A DNA stretch of 64,000 nt from Cinnamomum chago (Eukaryota > Streptophyta > Magnoliopsida > Laurales > Lauraceae). The notes below the pieces were generated by a model. It did not search any database, was not told the DNA's origin, and saw only the letters and a program-made list of their open reading frames with translations. The stretch covers positions 21,802,001-21,866,000 of the forward strand of contig CP142453.1 of the NCBI GenBank assembly GCA_038049695.1. The letters are read 5' to 3'. The stretch's first letter is position 1; every line of letters starts with the position of its first letter. This document shows, piece by piece, positions 46,801 through 58,900 of the stretch. Both the position numbers and the translations under genes were made by a program.

Positions 46801-49800
46801 AGTTGGTGGGCATAACATTCATGTCCAGTTTCCAGACCTAATAATTCATGCCTAAAGTTTCTTGGGTGTCTGTGTTTTGCAAAATATTAAGCCTGTTTTG
46901 ATGTAGCACAGACCCATGGTTCCCATTGGTCGACCCGCCAATGGGCCCAACCCATCCATCTCGACCAGTTCTTTGGGCCTAGCCCACCTGTCTTAGCATG
47001 CTCAGAGTTTATTTATTTATGTCTTAAGTTGTATTTAGGTGGATGTTTTAATCTTGGCCCTCATTGCATTTGAATGGTCCAGATTAGTTTTAGGGTAGTC
47101 TTTTATCTATTTAAGCATTGTAATGCCTCATTTGGCTTTAGTTATTGATATGTGAAATTTCTTACGAGTGATTTTGGGTCTTCCCAAGTTGTCTCTTCTT
47201 CCTCGCCCGTGATGGGGAGTTTGGCATGAGGCCAATTTTCAGGCGAAAGCCTAACATATCCTTTCCACCCTCCATATCTCGTCTCTCCGCCTCTACCCAC
47301 CCCGCACCTGGTACCTCGCTTCGCATCATGTTTGCATTGAATATGTTGGGCTGGACAATGCCATCTGGTTTGTGTGGGTCTAAAAGGGTCAGGTTGGGTT
47401 GACCTGCATGCATTGTGGGTAAATGCGGGTTGAGTCGGGTTTATCCTCACCTGGTGTGGCTGGAAAATCTCGCCCATTTCAAAAATAGATTGGATGTAGA
47501 TTGGGGTCCAAACGGTGGACCGACCTGTTTACCTCACCTGTTTTGACCCAAGCTGACCCATTTGCCACCCCTGATCTAGTTAGGCTTTTTTGATGATGAT
47601 GACGATGATTGGGCCAGAAAATAGGCCCAGACCGAGTTCACAGGCTTGAAACTCAGCCACAGTCTGAAGAGGTGAGGTGCTTGGCCCACAGATAGACTTT
47701 TTTTTAAGCCACACCTTTCTTTTTGTCTGCTCTATTGCAAAGTAATTTATGCCCAAGATATCTCATTAAGTGGAAATATAGAGTTCTTCTCAGGCTTTGT
47801 AACTGTAACTGGTCATATGGGGGGTTTATTGACCCTTTTCCCCCTTGAAATGGTAAAAATGAAGTGCACTTTTTGGTCAGTGCCACCATGCCCGCAGAGC
47901 TCAAACCCCTTTCCTCTGTATGGGATGTTATGTTGAATAACCCTATATTTTCACTTCCAGCTCCCAATGAACAGTGAATGATTGGACTTATTTATTGTAC
48001 ATGTTTTTATTATTCATGACGTATTATATTACTGGGGATTACCTTTTGAGGATTATAAGTTCTAATTTATCACAAGATGGAACCTACTATGTCCAATGCA
48101 AAGCAAGGAGGACCCTATCGTGGATTGGATTTGGAATACCTAGAGTCTTCTATGGATGACCCTAGTTGTCTTATTTTTCCCTCATTAAATTTGGAACATA
48201 GGATGTAATTGCTTATTTCCAAACCACCGATATATCCAGGATAATCAGAGAAGGGAAGGACACAACCTTTTCTTGATTAGACCTGCCACAGTGAGTGGCT
48301 TGGATTATGAAATGGTGAACCCTTCCTGCATCATTGATGGTCTAATATACTTGATCTAATGTCATATAATGGCTCCTGCGGAGTTTGATGCTCCCTTATT
48401 ATTTCAACAAAATGTTACTTGAAACCAGTTTGATTGATTGGACATGACTTCCACTTTGCAGAATGTATTTGATGCTATGCAAGCTCAAGCTGTGGCTGCT
48501 GGCTACCAAGGAGAATGGCAAGATTATCAGTATGCTGAGCAATTAGCTTATCCTGAACAGTATCTTCAACCGAATTTGCATGAATATGATCTACAAGCAG
48601 GGACAAATGTACCTCTGGATCCCCGTTTTATGACTCAAGAAGACAAGGACCGTGGCTTGGGGTCTGTTTTCAAGCGTGATGACCAGAGGCTTCAACAACT
48701 AAGGGAAAAAGATGCTCGCGAGAAGGATCCAAATTTCATATCAGAGAGTTACTCAGAATGCTATCCTGGGTATCAAGAGTACAATCGTGAGGTTGTAGAT
48801 AGTGATGATGAAGCTGACTTATCTAAAATGGATATGGGTGGTCGAGTACGTGCTCCTTCCTTTGAAAATTAATTCTCTGTTTTTTTTTGCAAATTTTGGC
48901 CTTCTGTTAGGAACTGCTAGAACATGCTCAATGCTCGTGTCCTCTTTTCTTTATTTAGTTGAAAACTGCATGGACTTTTTGACTGGCCATACTAGTAGAC
49001 ATTTGGATCAATCCCAAATTTCATCTGGTGTAAATGTTTTGGCCGAAGAGCTAGTTTTTCGTTCATCGGTGCATTAGGTGGAATATATGTTCCCCAATTT
49101 TTTGACCCCAAATTGATAACAAGGGTTCAACACTGAATGATATTGGGTGAGAATGGCAGAAAACCTCTGAACTGGGTTGGATGTCCCATGAAAAGAAAAG
49201 TCAACAGATTATTTTCCACATGCTATGCTGCAATTCTGGACCTACCTGAAACACAGAAAATGTTGATTTGGGGTGGAATGGAGGGAATTTAGAAGGAATG
49301 CCTTGTCTGCTTTTCACGGTGCTTGAAACTTAATACAGAGCATGCTTCCAAAATTTTGGCATTATGTCAGTAAGGCATCTAGGAGACAAGACCCTTGGAA
49401 CTTACAACCTCTCCTCCTTTAATGGACACTTAAAGCACTTATAATTTCTGCTTTGTTAAGCCACGTCCTAATTCATCCAAGGAACATGACTTAATCTTCT
49501 CTTCCTATTTTGTTTGTAAATATTGTAATATTGATATTCTAAAATAGTCTGCTGTTCATGTTCCCCATGATCCTTGTTTTAGATGTGTAATATTCTAAAT
49601 ATCCAATGTCTGTGTATAGCCTGATGCAGTTGACTTGAACATTATCTGTTCTGCTCTACATTTGGGGTGGCTTTGGACTTTAAAATTGCATTAGTTCGGA
49701 TCCTGTATCCAAATTTTCCACCCCAAATCATTCAACTGATGGGAAATCATATGTGGTGAAAAGGAGAGAAATTCCCTGCCTTCTGTGGTTCCCAGTTTCT

Positions 49801-50304
49801 GTGCCACACAAACCACAGTGCAATGGATAACCCCTTGTTCCATGGAAATCTTAGAAATGTTATGATTTTCCTTTTGTCCAAATGCACCTACATAAGTCTG
49901 TTTTTGAGTTTTCTTATCTGTATTGGATGATTTCAGAATGACAGTTTTGAGTTTAAACCGTATCTTTGAATTCTTTTGTGGCTAATGCCATCAATCCTGG
50001 TTACTTCCACAAAATATTCCTCCAGGCAAAGGGCCGCCTTCACAGGTGGGACTTTGAGACAGAAGAAGAGTGGGCAACGTACAATGAGCAGAAGGAGGCA
50101 ATGCCAAAAGCTGCTTTCCAGTTTGGGGTGAAGATGCAGGATGGTCGTAAGACAAGGAAACAGAACAAGGATCAGAAGCTCACCAATGAGCTTCACAAGA
50201 TCAACAAGATTCTTGCCAGGAAGAAGATGGAGAAGGGAGAGGGTTATGAAGATGGTGGGCATTATGATGAAGACATGCAGCCTGGGAAGAAGCTGCGTAT
50301 ATGA
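35814..50304 (+). CDS. SMU2: SMU2 (RED/IK homolog), spliceosome component, 11 exons, complete
   Basis: Exons: 35814-35860, 36840-36980, 37063-37112, 37498-37612, 38117-38165, 38260-38349, 39884-39952, 40037-40154, 42676-43019, 48462-48845 and 50026-50304. Every junction is GT-AG and keeps frame, giving 561 aa, close to plant SMU2 length. RED_N motifs are LPKYRDRAKERR (25-36), SKYLGGDVEHTHLVKGLDYA, SVYQWIVKPHSVIKTNEMFL and MSYLRLGSSGKVLKKKKK. The RED_C part has RLHRWDFETEEEWATYNEQK (473-492) and RKTRKQNKDQKL before a basic tail (PGKKLRI). SMU2/RED partners SMU1 in the spliceosomal B complex in the nucleus and helps recognition of selected introns. The human protein has long RE/RD repeats. Here only a short REKDAREKD is seen, as I expect for plants. 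Introns 8 (2.5 kb) and 9 (5.4 kb) are swollen by LINE sequence. The promoter and first exon are duplicated upstream of the PORR gene. Confidence 0.96.
35995..36080 (-). repeat. Possible RTE-LINE 3' tail fragment
   Basis: ATTATTATCATCAG followed by GGGCTTATCCCATCTATTTAGGGTC resembles the end of RTE elements (ATC repeats, then a conserved AGCC-TTATCCCAACTATTTGGG motif). It lies in SMU2 intron 1 and is very short. Confidence 0.35.
36150..36297. repeat. 74-bp tandem duplication in SMU2 intron 1
   Basis: Two adjacent copies, starting at 36150 and 36224, share AAGAAAACCCCAT.CCAAACT, CTACTATCTT and GCCTGCCCACCCCCAAAGAG. They differ at only a few bases. Confidence 0.88.
40505..40780 (-). pseudogene. 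Degenerate RTE-type LINE 3' end in SMU2 intron 8
   Basis: CATCATCATAAGCGAAGCCG, then ATCTATTTGGGATTGG, matches the layout of the better-preserved RTE end at 43803-44202: (ATC)n, AAGCC, then a GTTGGGGTTGG-like motif. The following TTCATTACTACTTTTATGAT...CCAACTTATTACTGTATGCAT aligns with the second half of that element. It is heavily mutated and untranslatable. Confidence 0.55.
40800..42675 (+). other. Rest of SMU2 intron 8, nothing recognised
   Basis: The 114-codon open frame at 42006-42350 has no known domain and no splice context. I regard it as chance. The intron ends with acceptor TTGCAG at 42670-42675. Confidence 0.5.
43426..46005 (-). pseudogene. L1-type LINE remnant in SMU2 intron 9
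   Basis: On the minus strand, 5' to 3': a C-terminal RT region (SALANLPIYLMSLLKCPSSV and RLQQDFLW near 45985-45850, KGGLGIRHLETMNKALLGKW near 45815-45755), a zf-RVT motif (CPMCLNGVESVDHLFESC near 44822-44769), and RNase H in two pieces. The first is LNFDRSVIGNPGPLGIEGLF near 44395-44330, the second EGDSLCVFHW to MADSLAKKGVGRPA, 43790-43600. A poly-T run at 43427-43439 (poly-A on the minus strand) marks the 3' end. The RNase H part is split by an RTE insertion. The stretch 45115-45460 looks foreign to the LINE and is unidentified. Stops are frequent, so this is a dead copy. Confidence 0.85.
43803..44202 (-). mobile_element. RTE-type LINE 3' fragment inserted in the L1 remnant
   Basis: The minus-strand reading includes LMWMCGKTRKDKIRNEYFRE, HLGVASIRDKIRETRLRWPG and RGRGRPKRT, the typical C-terminal end of RTE-like reverse transcriptase ORFs. 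It finishes with AAGGCTTTGATGATGATGAT, the (TGA)n tail of plant RTE elements. A perfect 11-bp target duplication, TATGAAAGAAT, flanks it (43792-43802 and 44203-44213). It is 5'-truncated, as usual for LINE copies. Confidence 0.92.
46410..46490 (+). repeat. tRNA-like SINE head (candidate)
   Basis: TGGTTGAGTGGTAGGGA (A-box-like) and GAGTTCGAAACCCC (good B box) are spaced as in a tRNA-derived SINE, and an ATTTTTTTT run follows. No target duplication or 3' body was recognised. Confidence 0.45.
46620..48461. other. Rest of SMU2 intron 9 with possible hAT-type MITE ends
   Basis: GGCTCAAGCTTGAGCTTGG-type sequence at 46660-46800 ending CACATCCCTAG, and CCCATTTGCCACCCCTGATC at about 47556-47575, look like hAT termini. 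I could not pair them into whole elements. The intron ends with acceptor TTTGCAG at 48455-48461. Confidence 0.35.
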
Positions 50305-52690
50305 AGCAGTTATGTACGACATGAGTTATTATTTATGCTTTGTACCATTTCATCAGGGAAATGTTTTGGTTGTTTTTTAAACTTTGGCAGGTAATGATCA
50401 TAGCATTAAATTCTAAAAAAAGGGGTTTCTTCCCCTTTGTGTATCCTTCATGTTGTTCTTGCTCCTCTTCCAAAGTGCATGGTAGCTGCTGATTAAGAAG
50501 AATGATGTGGTCTATGCCATGCTTGATGCCTTACCAAATTTGATTTGGCTACAAATTCTAAAAGGGCTCCTACGCTTATTGGTTATTGAAGTGTTAAAGA
50601 TCTGATAAGTGTCTGAGGTGGAAATTTGGATGAGACTGTCCCTGGTGTGATAGATGGGTAATTCTCTCTTAAAGAGGAAATCCCTTGCTTTTAGTTCTTC
50701 TGACAGAGAGAAAGGCATTAGTTGGAATTGGTCCCTAAAAGGGAATGTGTGGAGTTCAAAGAACCACTGAGGGCAAGCTGATCAATCTGATAATGAGCAA
50801 GGATTACCAAAATGTTGAACATTTAAAGATTGGTTCTCTTTCCTATTAGATTAGACAACAGGAATGTTAGCTTGTTTGGGTGTCTTTTATGGTATTTGTA
50901 CTGTACAATTTTCTATTGACATGAACAAAGTTGATACAGATCAAAGTGTACTTTGGTCACATTTGGATGTAGAGACAGAAAGCAAGTCGGCTGTGTTATG
51001 AATTTGATTTTAGATTAGGCCTTTTTTTTTTCCTTGCTATCGGAGGGTTCCCAACCCATTGAGCTGGACTAATCATTCCAGGCCCAGAGGGAAGTCGGGT
51101 AAACTCTCTTGTAGCCCCAGTGTGGTAGTGTAATTTCGAATCTATAACTTCCGGGTGCAAATCATAGTCTTAAGTCAACCGAGCTATCCCTTGGGATTAG
51201 ATTAGGCTTCTCCTCTTTTATATTCCCAAAAGTTTCACACGTTCAAATGGGTCCCTTACTTTGTTTGGACGAGGAGGTTTAGGAAATGGGTCCTGCCTTC
51301 CCTGTGGAAGAGGCAAATAACATATCAAGAGACTCTGATGCCTTTTTTAATGTTTATCATAACTATTCACAAATTTGAGGGTCAAAGCCTCTCCTTGCTG
51401 TAATATAGAAAACCCAGATGGTCTTATTTTTGTTGTTTGTTTCTTTTATGCACATGCACACGTCTTAAATGGATAAGAATACTAATTTATGTAAACTTAG
51501 TGGTTTCATCATCAAATGGAAATTTTCACTCTGAATATGTTTTGGGCCCCTGTTGTGAGATTTATGAAGTACTACAAACTTCAATAAATTGTTAGTGTTT
51601 TATTGATACTGGGTCTCACTCACCTATATCTAATATTCTAATGTGACTTGCTCTCAAAAAAAAAAAAAAAAAAAACCTGTGATATTATAAATTCCAACAT
51701 AATATATTTAGGTATGCCGTAATATTTATTAAGTATAATATAGTTTTACCAAAAAAAAAAAAAGAGGAAGTATAATATAGTTAAATAAAATATTATATTA
51801 AATTTGTGGGTACTATACTTGATGAGTTTCTTTCCAACCGAAGAAAAATTTGACAAAGCCCATTCAAGTGGAGGGCATTTAATTTGCATAGCCTCACTAA
51901 TGTTTCATTAGTTTGAAGGCTTAAATAATATTTCTTTAATTTTCCTCAAAAGGAAATACAACAATATTTATATATAGAGGAGATGGGATTCATCTTGCAT
52001 TGTTTGGATTATCTGTGTGTGTGGGACCCACGATTGAGTTCTTATATGGTTCTGTGTAATAGTATAATAGCTGTGTGATAAAGGATCCAGACTCCCTAAT
52101 GCATTTGCAGAGAAGTAAATGGGTTTGGTATTGAGGGTAACCATACTGGATCCAGAATGGGACCGTATCTAAATGACAGATTGGGTTCTAACTTGGAATC
52201 TATTTTGTATGCTCTAACTCCAGTTTTATTAAGAGGACCTAGATCCGGCTTCAAGATTGACTCCAACCAGAGGACTAGGATTTAGTTCTGAAATTGTTTT
52301 TACTTTTTTTTTTCTTTCATATATTTACTTTAAATAAAGGTGTCATTCAACTTCTAATAATGCATCAATCGACTATCTCAAAGATTAACCATAAAAATGA
52401 CCAACTAAGATTGATTTTGAACTATTATTTACGACATTAAAAAATGGTATGACACGTCTTAGTTAATGGATGGAAACCTACATGGACCCAAAATCAGATG
52501 CGTTTGTCATTTGGAACTAAATTAGATCCTCACTAGACTCAAAACTGTGTAGAGAATTGGATACCATTTTACATCCACGCTGCTGGTTAAGCCGTCCGTC
52601 CGTCTCCTCGGAAGTGTGAGCCGAGTCGAGCCATTCCATATCACCCATCTTCCGCGCGAGGACCAATGAAATCCTTCCCCGCCATTCCAA
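50305..52690. other. Intergenic between SMU2 and the hydrolase gene
   Basis: Apart from the SINE at 51021-51196 I see no gene or resolved repeat. The first about 200 bp should be the SMU2 3' UTR. A-runs lie at 51655-51675 and 51750-51763. Confidence 0.5.
51021..51196 (-). mobile_element. tRNA-derived SINE (copy 2)
   Basis: A minus-strand copy of the family at 20462-20684. The head has TAGCTCGGTTGAC (A-box-like) and AGATTCGAAATTAC (B-box-like), the 3' part shares TTTACCCGACTTCCCTCTGG and GATTAGTCCA, and the tail is A-rich (T-run 51022-51032). An 11-bp perfect target duplication, TTAGATTAGGC, lies at 51010-51020 and 51197-51207. Confidence 0.9.
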
Positions 52691-52694
52691 GCCT

Positions 52695-52700
52695 TATAAA
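52695..52700 (+). promoter_or_regulatory. Candidate TATA box of the hydrolase gene
   Basis: CCTTATAAAGG stands about 280 bp before the ATG at 52979 and is followed by a CT-rich leader. It fits a plant core promoter with a leader of about 250 nt. Confidence 0.5.
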
Positions 52701-52978
52701 GGACACTATAGTCAATTTGAATGTCTCCTCCTCGCTCCTTTGACGTTGCCAGGTGCCAACCTCCTTTGTCCATTTCCGGACGCTGCTGCAAGTGCAACCA
52801 TTTCATTTCTCTTCTTCTCGTTTCTTCTTCTTCTGCCCTCAACCCCACCACATGTCATCTCCTCTCTTTTCATTTCATCTTTTAACTCTTCCACTTCCTC
52901 CACCATCCATAACAAACCCTACTTTTTCCCAAATACCTCTCTCTCTATTCATTCATACACTCTCGTGCATGCTGCAAA

Positions 52979-55900
52979 ATGAGTCTCAGATCAAATTCCT
53001 CCTCTCATCTCCAACTCTATTCCCTTCTCCTCCCTCCCCAAAACCCTAAATTCCTCTCCACGACCCTCCAATTCCCCCGTCTCCGCTTCCGCAAACGCCG
53101 GCGCCTCAAAGTCTCCTCCTTCTTCACCGACTTCTTCTCCAATCTCCCCTCCCCCAATCCCCTCGATCTAATCGCTCCCGCCCTCGGCGCTGCCTCCGGC
53201 GTCGCCCTCTACTTATCCCGTCGCCACCGCCGGCCACCTGATGAGGAATCGTTCCACACGCCCTGCGACGTCGGCAGCTGGATTCTCGTCTCGAGCCCCA
53301 CGCCTTTCAATCGCTTCGTCCTCCTTCGCTGCCCTTCGATCTCGTTCGAGGACAGCGATCTTTTAGAAGGCGTGAACGAGAGGCTGTTGAAGGAGGACAC
53401 GCATTTCGTCAATTTGGATAGAGGGAGGATTCCAGCTGCAGCTTGCAGCGACGAAGCTGGTTTGCAGGAGAAGCTTTCTTATCAGCGTGTTTGTATTGGG
53501 GCGGGCGATGGAGGAGTGTTATCGCTGGATTGGCCGGCGAATTTGGAGCTGGCAAAGGAGCGCGGACTGGATACAACGGTGTTGATTGTTCCGGGGACGA
53601 CGGAGGGGAGTATGGAGTCGAGTATTCAGTCGTTTGTCTGCGAAGCGCTGGTGCACGGGTGCTTCCCTGTTGTTATGAACCCTAGAGGCTGTGCTGGTTC
53701 GCCTCTCACCACTGCGCGGTAAGAGCTTTGAATTCTATTGCAACTCAAATTATCTCTCAGAGAGTCAATTTCGCACAATGAAAAGTTTAATAGGTACTGC
53801 TGGATACTTGAAAAAGTGTGCTCCCTTTACTTAATCCTCAGGACTGAAATAACTTCTGGATTGAATTATCATCATGTGTCCAATACCAGGTTTATTTGAA
53901 GACTCTTACTTTTATGAAGAACTAAGAATCTTTTTTAATGAGCAAATCGTAATGTGAACTTGGATAGATGTTTAGAAGGATTTTTGGCCTTTTGAGTGCA
54001 CTACAACTTCCAGTCAAGGTGTTAAAATATTTGATTTCAAATAGGGTACACATTTGGGTGTGAATACTTTGAATGGTAAACAACCAGAAAAAGGAAAAAA
54101 AAAAAAAAAAAAGAGACTTTGGCTGAATGGTTTATGTGGAGTGTTGACTCAAGAAGCTTATATGCATTCTTATGTATTCTGAGGGGTTGCCTCGCCTCTT
54201 CTCTCTTTCAACCATTAAGACACTTTATTTTAAGCATATGACTGATGGACAATAGAGAAATTAATCAAGGATTGAATAAATTAAATACCGCTCAATTTGT
54301 TAGGAGGGGGTGTTGAGTGGACAATTTGTTTCTTTCTAATAGAGTTTGATCCTTACTGAGCTTGAATGATGTGATGTTTTCATTGGGGCTATGTTCAAGT
54401 GCATAACAATATTTTCGATGAAAGCCGGATTGAGTCTGTTCATTATATTATTAAAATTTGAGATAGTTGTTCAAATGGATCTGGCCTATCATCATTGCAA
54501 TCAGGTTCACATTGGTGATTGGACGTTTTGCTTTTGCCTCATCAACCTTAAATTGAATGACTTACGTGTTAGATTGAGAAGAATGAGAAGAAAGAGATTT
54601 GGAGAAACCGTGATGCATCCTTGGATGATCCAGTGTTCTATTTATAATCATGTTAGGCCTTAATCAAGGCACTCATTATGTCAAGTGTACAAATTAGAAT
54701 ATATAAAAGAATAGAAAGAATCAATCCTAATCTATACAAGGAATACAATCAGCAAGAAATCTGGAGTACACAATATACACAATCTTTGACACAGTCAACC
54801 CACGTGAGTGGGATGCTGTAATGGGCCTTGGGCCTTGGCTGTAATGGGCCTTGTTATCTTCTACACTCCCCCTCAAATTGATGTGGGAGGACAGAAAACA
54901 TCAATTTGCTAGTAAGATCCTGATGACGGGTTCTGGGGAGGGCTTTTGTGAATATATCTGCCAATTGGTTAAGAGTAGAGACGTGAGGCAGAGTGATCTT
55001 CTCAGTAACAACATGTTGGCGGATGAAGTGACAATCAATCTCGATGTGCTTTGTTCTTTCATGAAAGACTGGATTGTTAGCAATCCTAGTAGCACTGGTA
55101 TTGTCCCCATGAAGAGGTGTAGAACTACCAACATGGACACCGAATTCACAGAGAAGACGGCGTAGCCAGATGATTTCAGCACTAGCAGACGACATCGCGC
55201 GATATTCAGCCTCCGCAGAAGACTTGGAAACTGTAGTTTGCTTCTTGCACTTCCACGAAATCAGAGAATCCCCAAGAAACATACACCAGCCAGTGGTGGA
55301 TCGCCGAGAATCAGGGCAACCAGCCCAGTCGGCATCCGCATAAGCCGAGAGGCGCAAAGAAGAGCCAGAAGGGTAGAAGAGACCATGGTGAAGAGTGCCT
55401 TTAACATATCGGAGTATGCGCAAAGCAGCAGCAAGGTGGGGTTTGTGAGGATTGCTCATAAACTGGCTAACCGTATGAACTGCATGAGAAATATCAGGCC
55501 GAGTCATAGTTAAGTAGAGCAAACTCCCAACTATCCGCCTGAACACAGAGGGATCTTCCAGAGGAGGACCATCATCCATACTAAGTTTGCTGTTAAGTTC
55601 CATAGGCGTATCAACCGAGTGAGCAGCGCCAAGTCTTGTCGAAGTGATCAAATCGGTAGCATATTTACGCTGATGAACCCTAATGCCTGATTTGTTACGT
55701 AAAAACTCAAGCCCCAGAAAGTAGGTGAGAGGACCAAGATCCTTCATCCGGAAGTGGCGAGTGAGATGATGTTTGAGATCTGTAATGCCAGTAGTATCAT
55801 TGCCACTGATGATCATATCATCAACATAGACCAAAAGGAATGTGTAGCCCTTTGGTGTCCATCGAAGAAATAGGGAGCTATCAGAATGACTCTGATGAAA

Positions 55901-58900
55901 GCCGGCTTGAAGTATGGCAGCCCGAAATTTATCAAACCAAGCTCTGGGAGCCTGCTTGAGGCCATAAAGAGATTTCCGCAATTTGCAAACATGCTGAGGG
56001 GGACAAGCATATCCCGGAGGGGGTTTTAAGTAGACCGTTTCTTTCAACTCACCATGAAGAAAGGCATTTTTGACATCCATTTGCCATAGAGGCCAGTTGC
56101 GGGCTGCAGCAACACAAAGAAGAGTACGAACAGTGGTCATTTTGGCCACTGGTGCAAATGTCTCTTCATAGTCAATGCCATACTCCTGCTTGTAACCCTG
56201 CGCAACCAATCTGGCTTGTAGCGGTCAAGACTCCCATCCGAGTTAACTTTTACAGAGTAGATCCATTTGCTGCCAATCACAGAGGCTTTTGCTGGAGTCG
56301 GTGCCAAGTCCCATGTTTGGTTTGCTTCAAGAGCAAGCAATTCCTCATTCATAGCATCCTGCCAGTAAGCTATTTTGGAGGCCTGTGAATATGAGGTGGG
56401 GATAGGAGTACTATCTAAAGATGAAAAGAGAGCAGGAAAGCCATAACGGTCAGGGGCAACAGATGGACGACTAGAGCGTCGCAGAGAGATGGTATTGTCA
56501 AGAGGAGCATTATTACCTGCCGGTTCAGAAGACGTCACTGGGGGGGGATCAGGAGAGGGAGTCACCACAGGAGGAACCGTGTTGCGCCGGACATAGACTT
56601 TGGGAACAGAGGATGAAGAAGCCGATTCCTGAAAATGTGGTAAATAAGACATAGCAATAGGATGATGATCTAAGCGTAAAGAAAAGAAAGGAATCTGTTC
56701 CAAGAAGATCACATTGCGAGATATACGCATGCGTTTCTCGAACTGATCATAACACAGAAAACCTTTGTGCTCATTACTGTAGCCAAGAAAAACGCACTTG
56801 GCCGCCTGTGGTGATAACTTAGAGCGCTCATTAGGAGGAAGGTGAACAAAGCACAAGCAACCAAAAACACGTAAGTGAGAGTATGAAGGGGTACTACCAA
56901 AAAGAACTCCGTAAGGAGTAGTCTTTCCTAGAACAGTGCTGGGAAGACGGTTAATAAGATACACAGCAGTTTGAGCAGCATCACACCAAAATTTGGGAGG
57001 GACTAAGGATGCAATTAAAAGAGTACGAACAGTGCCAAGGATATGTCGGTTCTTCCTTTCTGCAATTCCATTTTGCTGAGGGGTATGTGGACAAGATTTT
57101 TGATGAAGAATGCCTTTATCAGAAAGAAAGGCAGAGAATTCATGAGACATATATTCTCCACCAGAATCTGATCGAAGAATCTTGATAGCTCTCTGAAATT
57201 GGGTTTGGACCATGTTATAAAATTTTTGAAAAATAGAGAAGACTTCAGATTTCAAGCGCATAAAGTAAATCCACGTGTATCGAGAATGGTCATCTATAAA
57301 GGTCACATAGTACTGAAATCCCGTCCTACTCAAGGTAGGAGCAATACCCCAAACATCAGAATGAATAATGTCAAATGATGCTAATGCACGAGAATTATGA
57401 ACAGGAAAAGGCAAAATGTGACTTTTACTTAAGCAACAAGTTTCACACTTTGATTGAGAGAAAGAAGACATCATTTTATTATCAATTTTAGAATCCAAAC
57501 AACCAATCTGAAATAATGAAAGCAAATGGGCATTGTTTACATGACCAAGACGGTTATGCCAAACAGTCCACAATTTATTGAAAGTTTGAGAAGAAGAGGA
57601 AGCAATGAAAGAATGATGTCCAATGTCCAGCAAGAACAGGCGTCCATGTTTACTCCCCGTCGCGATCACCTTCCCAGTTTGTCGCCCCTGTATAACACAA
57701 CCAGAAGAAGAGAAGTGAACAAGATAGCCATCATCAATAAGTTGTCCTACAGAAAGTAAATTGGCTGATAATTTTGGAACAAAGTAAACATTGGGAAGGG
57801 TGATGGATTGGCCAGAGACACTAGCTAAGGTAATCGTACCAACTCCAGAAATGAGTAGTTGATCACCATTAGCAGTGGTTATTTTCTCTTTTCCAACATA
57901 AGGGTGGGAATCTGTAAAGCTATGTTCTACAGATGTCATGTGATTGGAAGCTCCTGAATCTAAGAACCATGTGGATGAGGTGATAGGAGAAGAAAGAGAG
58001 GCAGAAGAATGGAATGCAGGAAAAGCTATAGAGGAATGAGTTTGATACCGACCACCAGAAAAGCCCATAGACGCATAAGCAGAAGTAACTGTGTTTTGGA
58101 TCAGCTCTTGAATCTGGGCTGGAGTCATGGACATAGCCCCGGATGACGTGCTACCTGTATCAGATAAGGGTGCTTGAGCCTGAAATGCTGCAGGAATGTT
58201 CTGTCGGGGCATATTAGAGGGAGGCTTCTTAGGCTGTGTCTCATTCCGTCGCTGTAGGCTGCGACAGTCCTCAATAAGGTGACCAGTCCGTTTGCAATAT
58301 CTACACACCAATTTCTTGCGGCAATTTTTGGCAATATGTCCGAAGCCTTTGCATTCGTAACATTGAGTCTGCTTCTGAGTTGGGGTTGCCAGAAGAGCCG
58401 AGTCAGCGGGAAGAGGTGCAAGGAAGGCTTTTGGTTCTTCCAGAATAGTACGCTGGGAGGTGAGACGAAGTTCTTCGCAAAGGACCTCTTGAAAGCAGGT
58501 ATCAAGATTAGCAGAATTTTCTCTATTCATGAGAGCTGACCTTACAGATTCAAATTCGGGTCGTAGATTCATAAGAAACTGGCTAATATGAGTTTATTCT
58601 TGCAACTTGAGAGCTTCAGATAGAAATCCGGGAGAGACTGTTTGGATCAACATGGAATCTCTTTTAGTCCATAAGGTGAGGAAACCATTAAAGTATTCCT
58701 GCACAGATTTATCCCCTTGATTATACTTTGCAATTTCACTGTCCAAGTGAAATTTCCGGGCCTTATTTGTTTGATGATAGACTTTCTTGAGATGAGCCCA
58801 CATATCAGCAGCAGTGGTGTAGGCTTGAAGAGCCACAGCAAGAGATGGATCAATGGAGTTAAGGATCCATGTGATCACTTTAGCATTTTCTTTGGACCAA

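Noticed and set aside
47142-47477. 111-codon minus-strand frame in SMU2 intron 9
   Set aside because: Pro/Thr/Gln-rich reading of GGGT-type repeat sequence near a hAT-like end. No domain.
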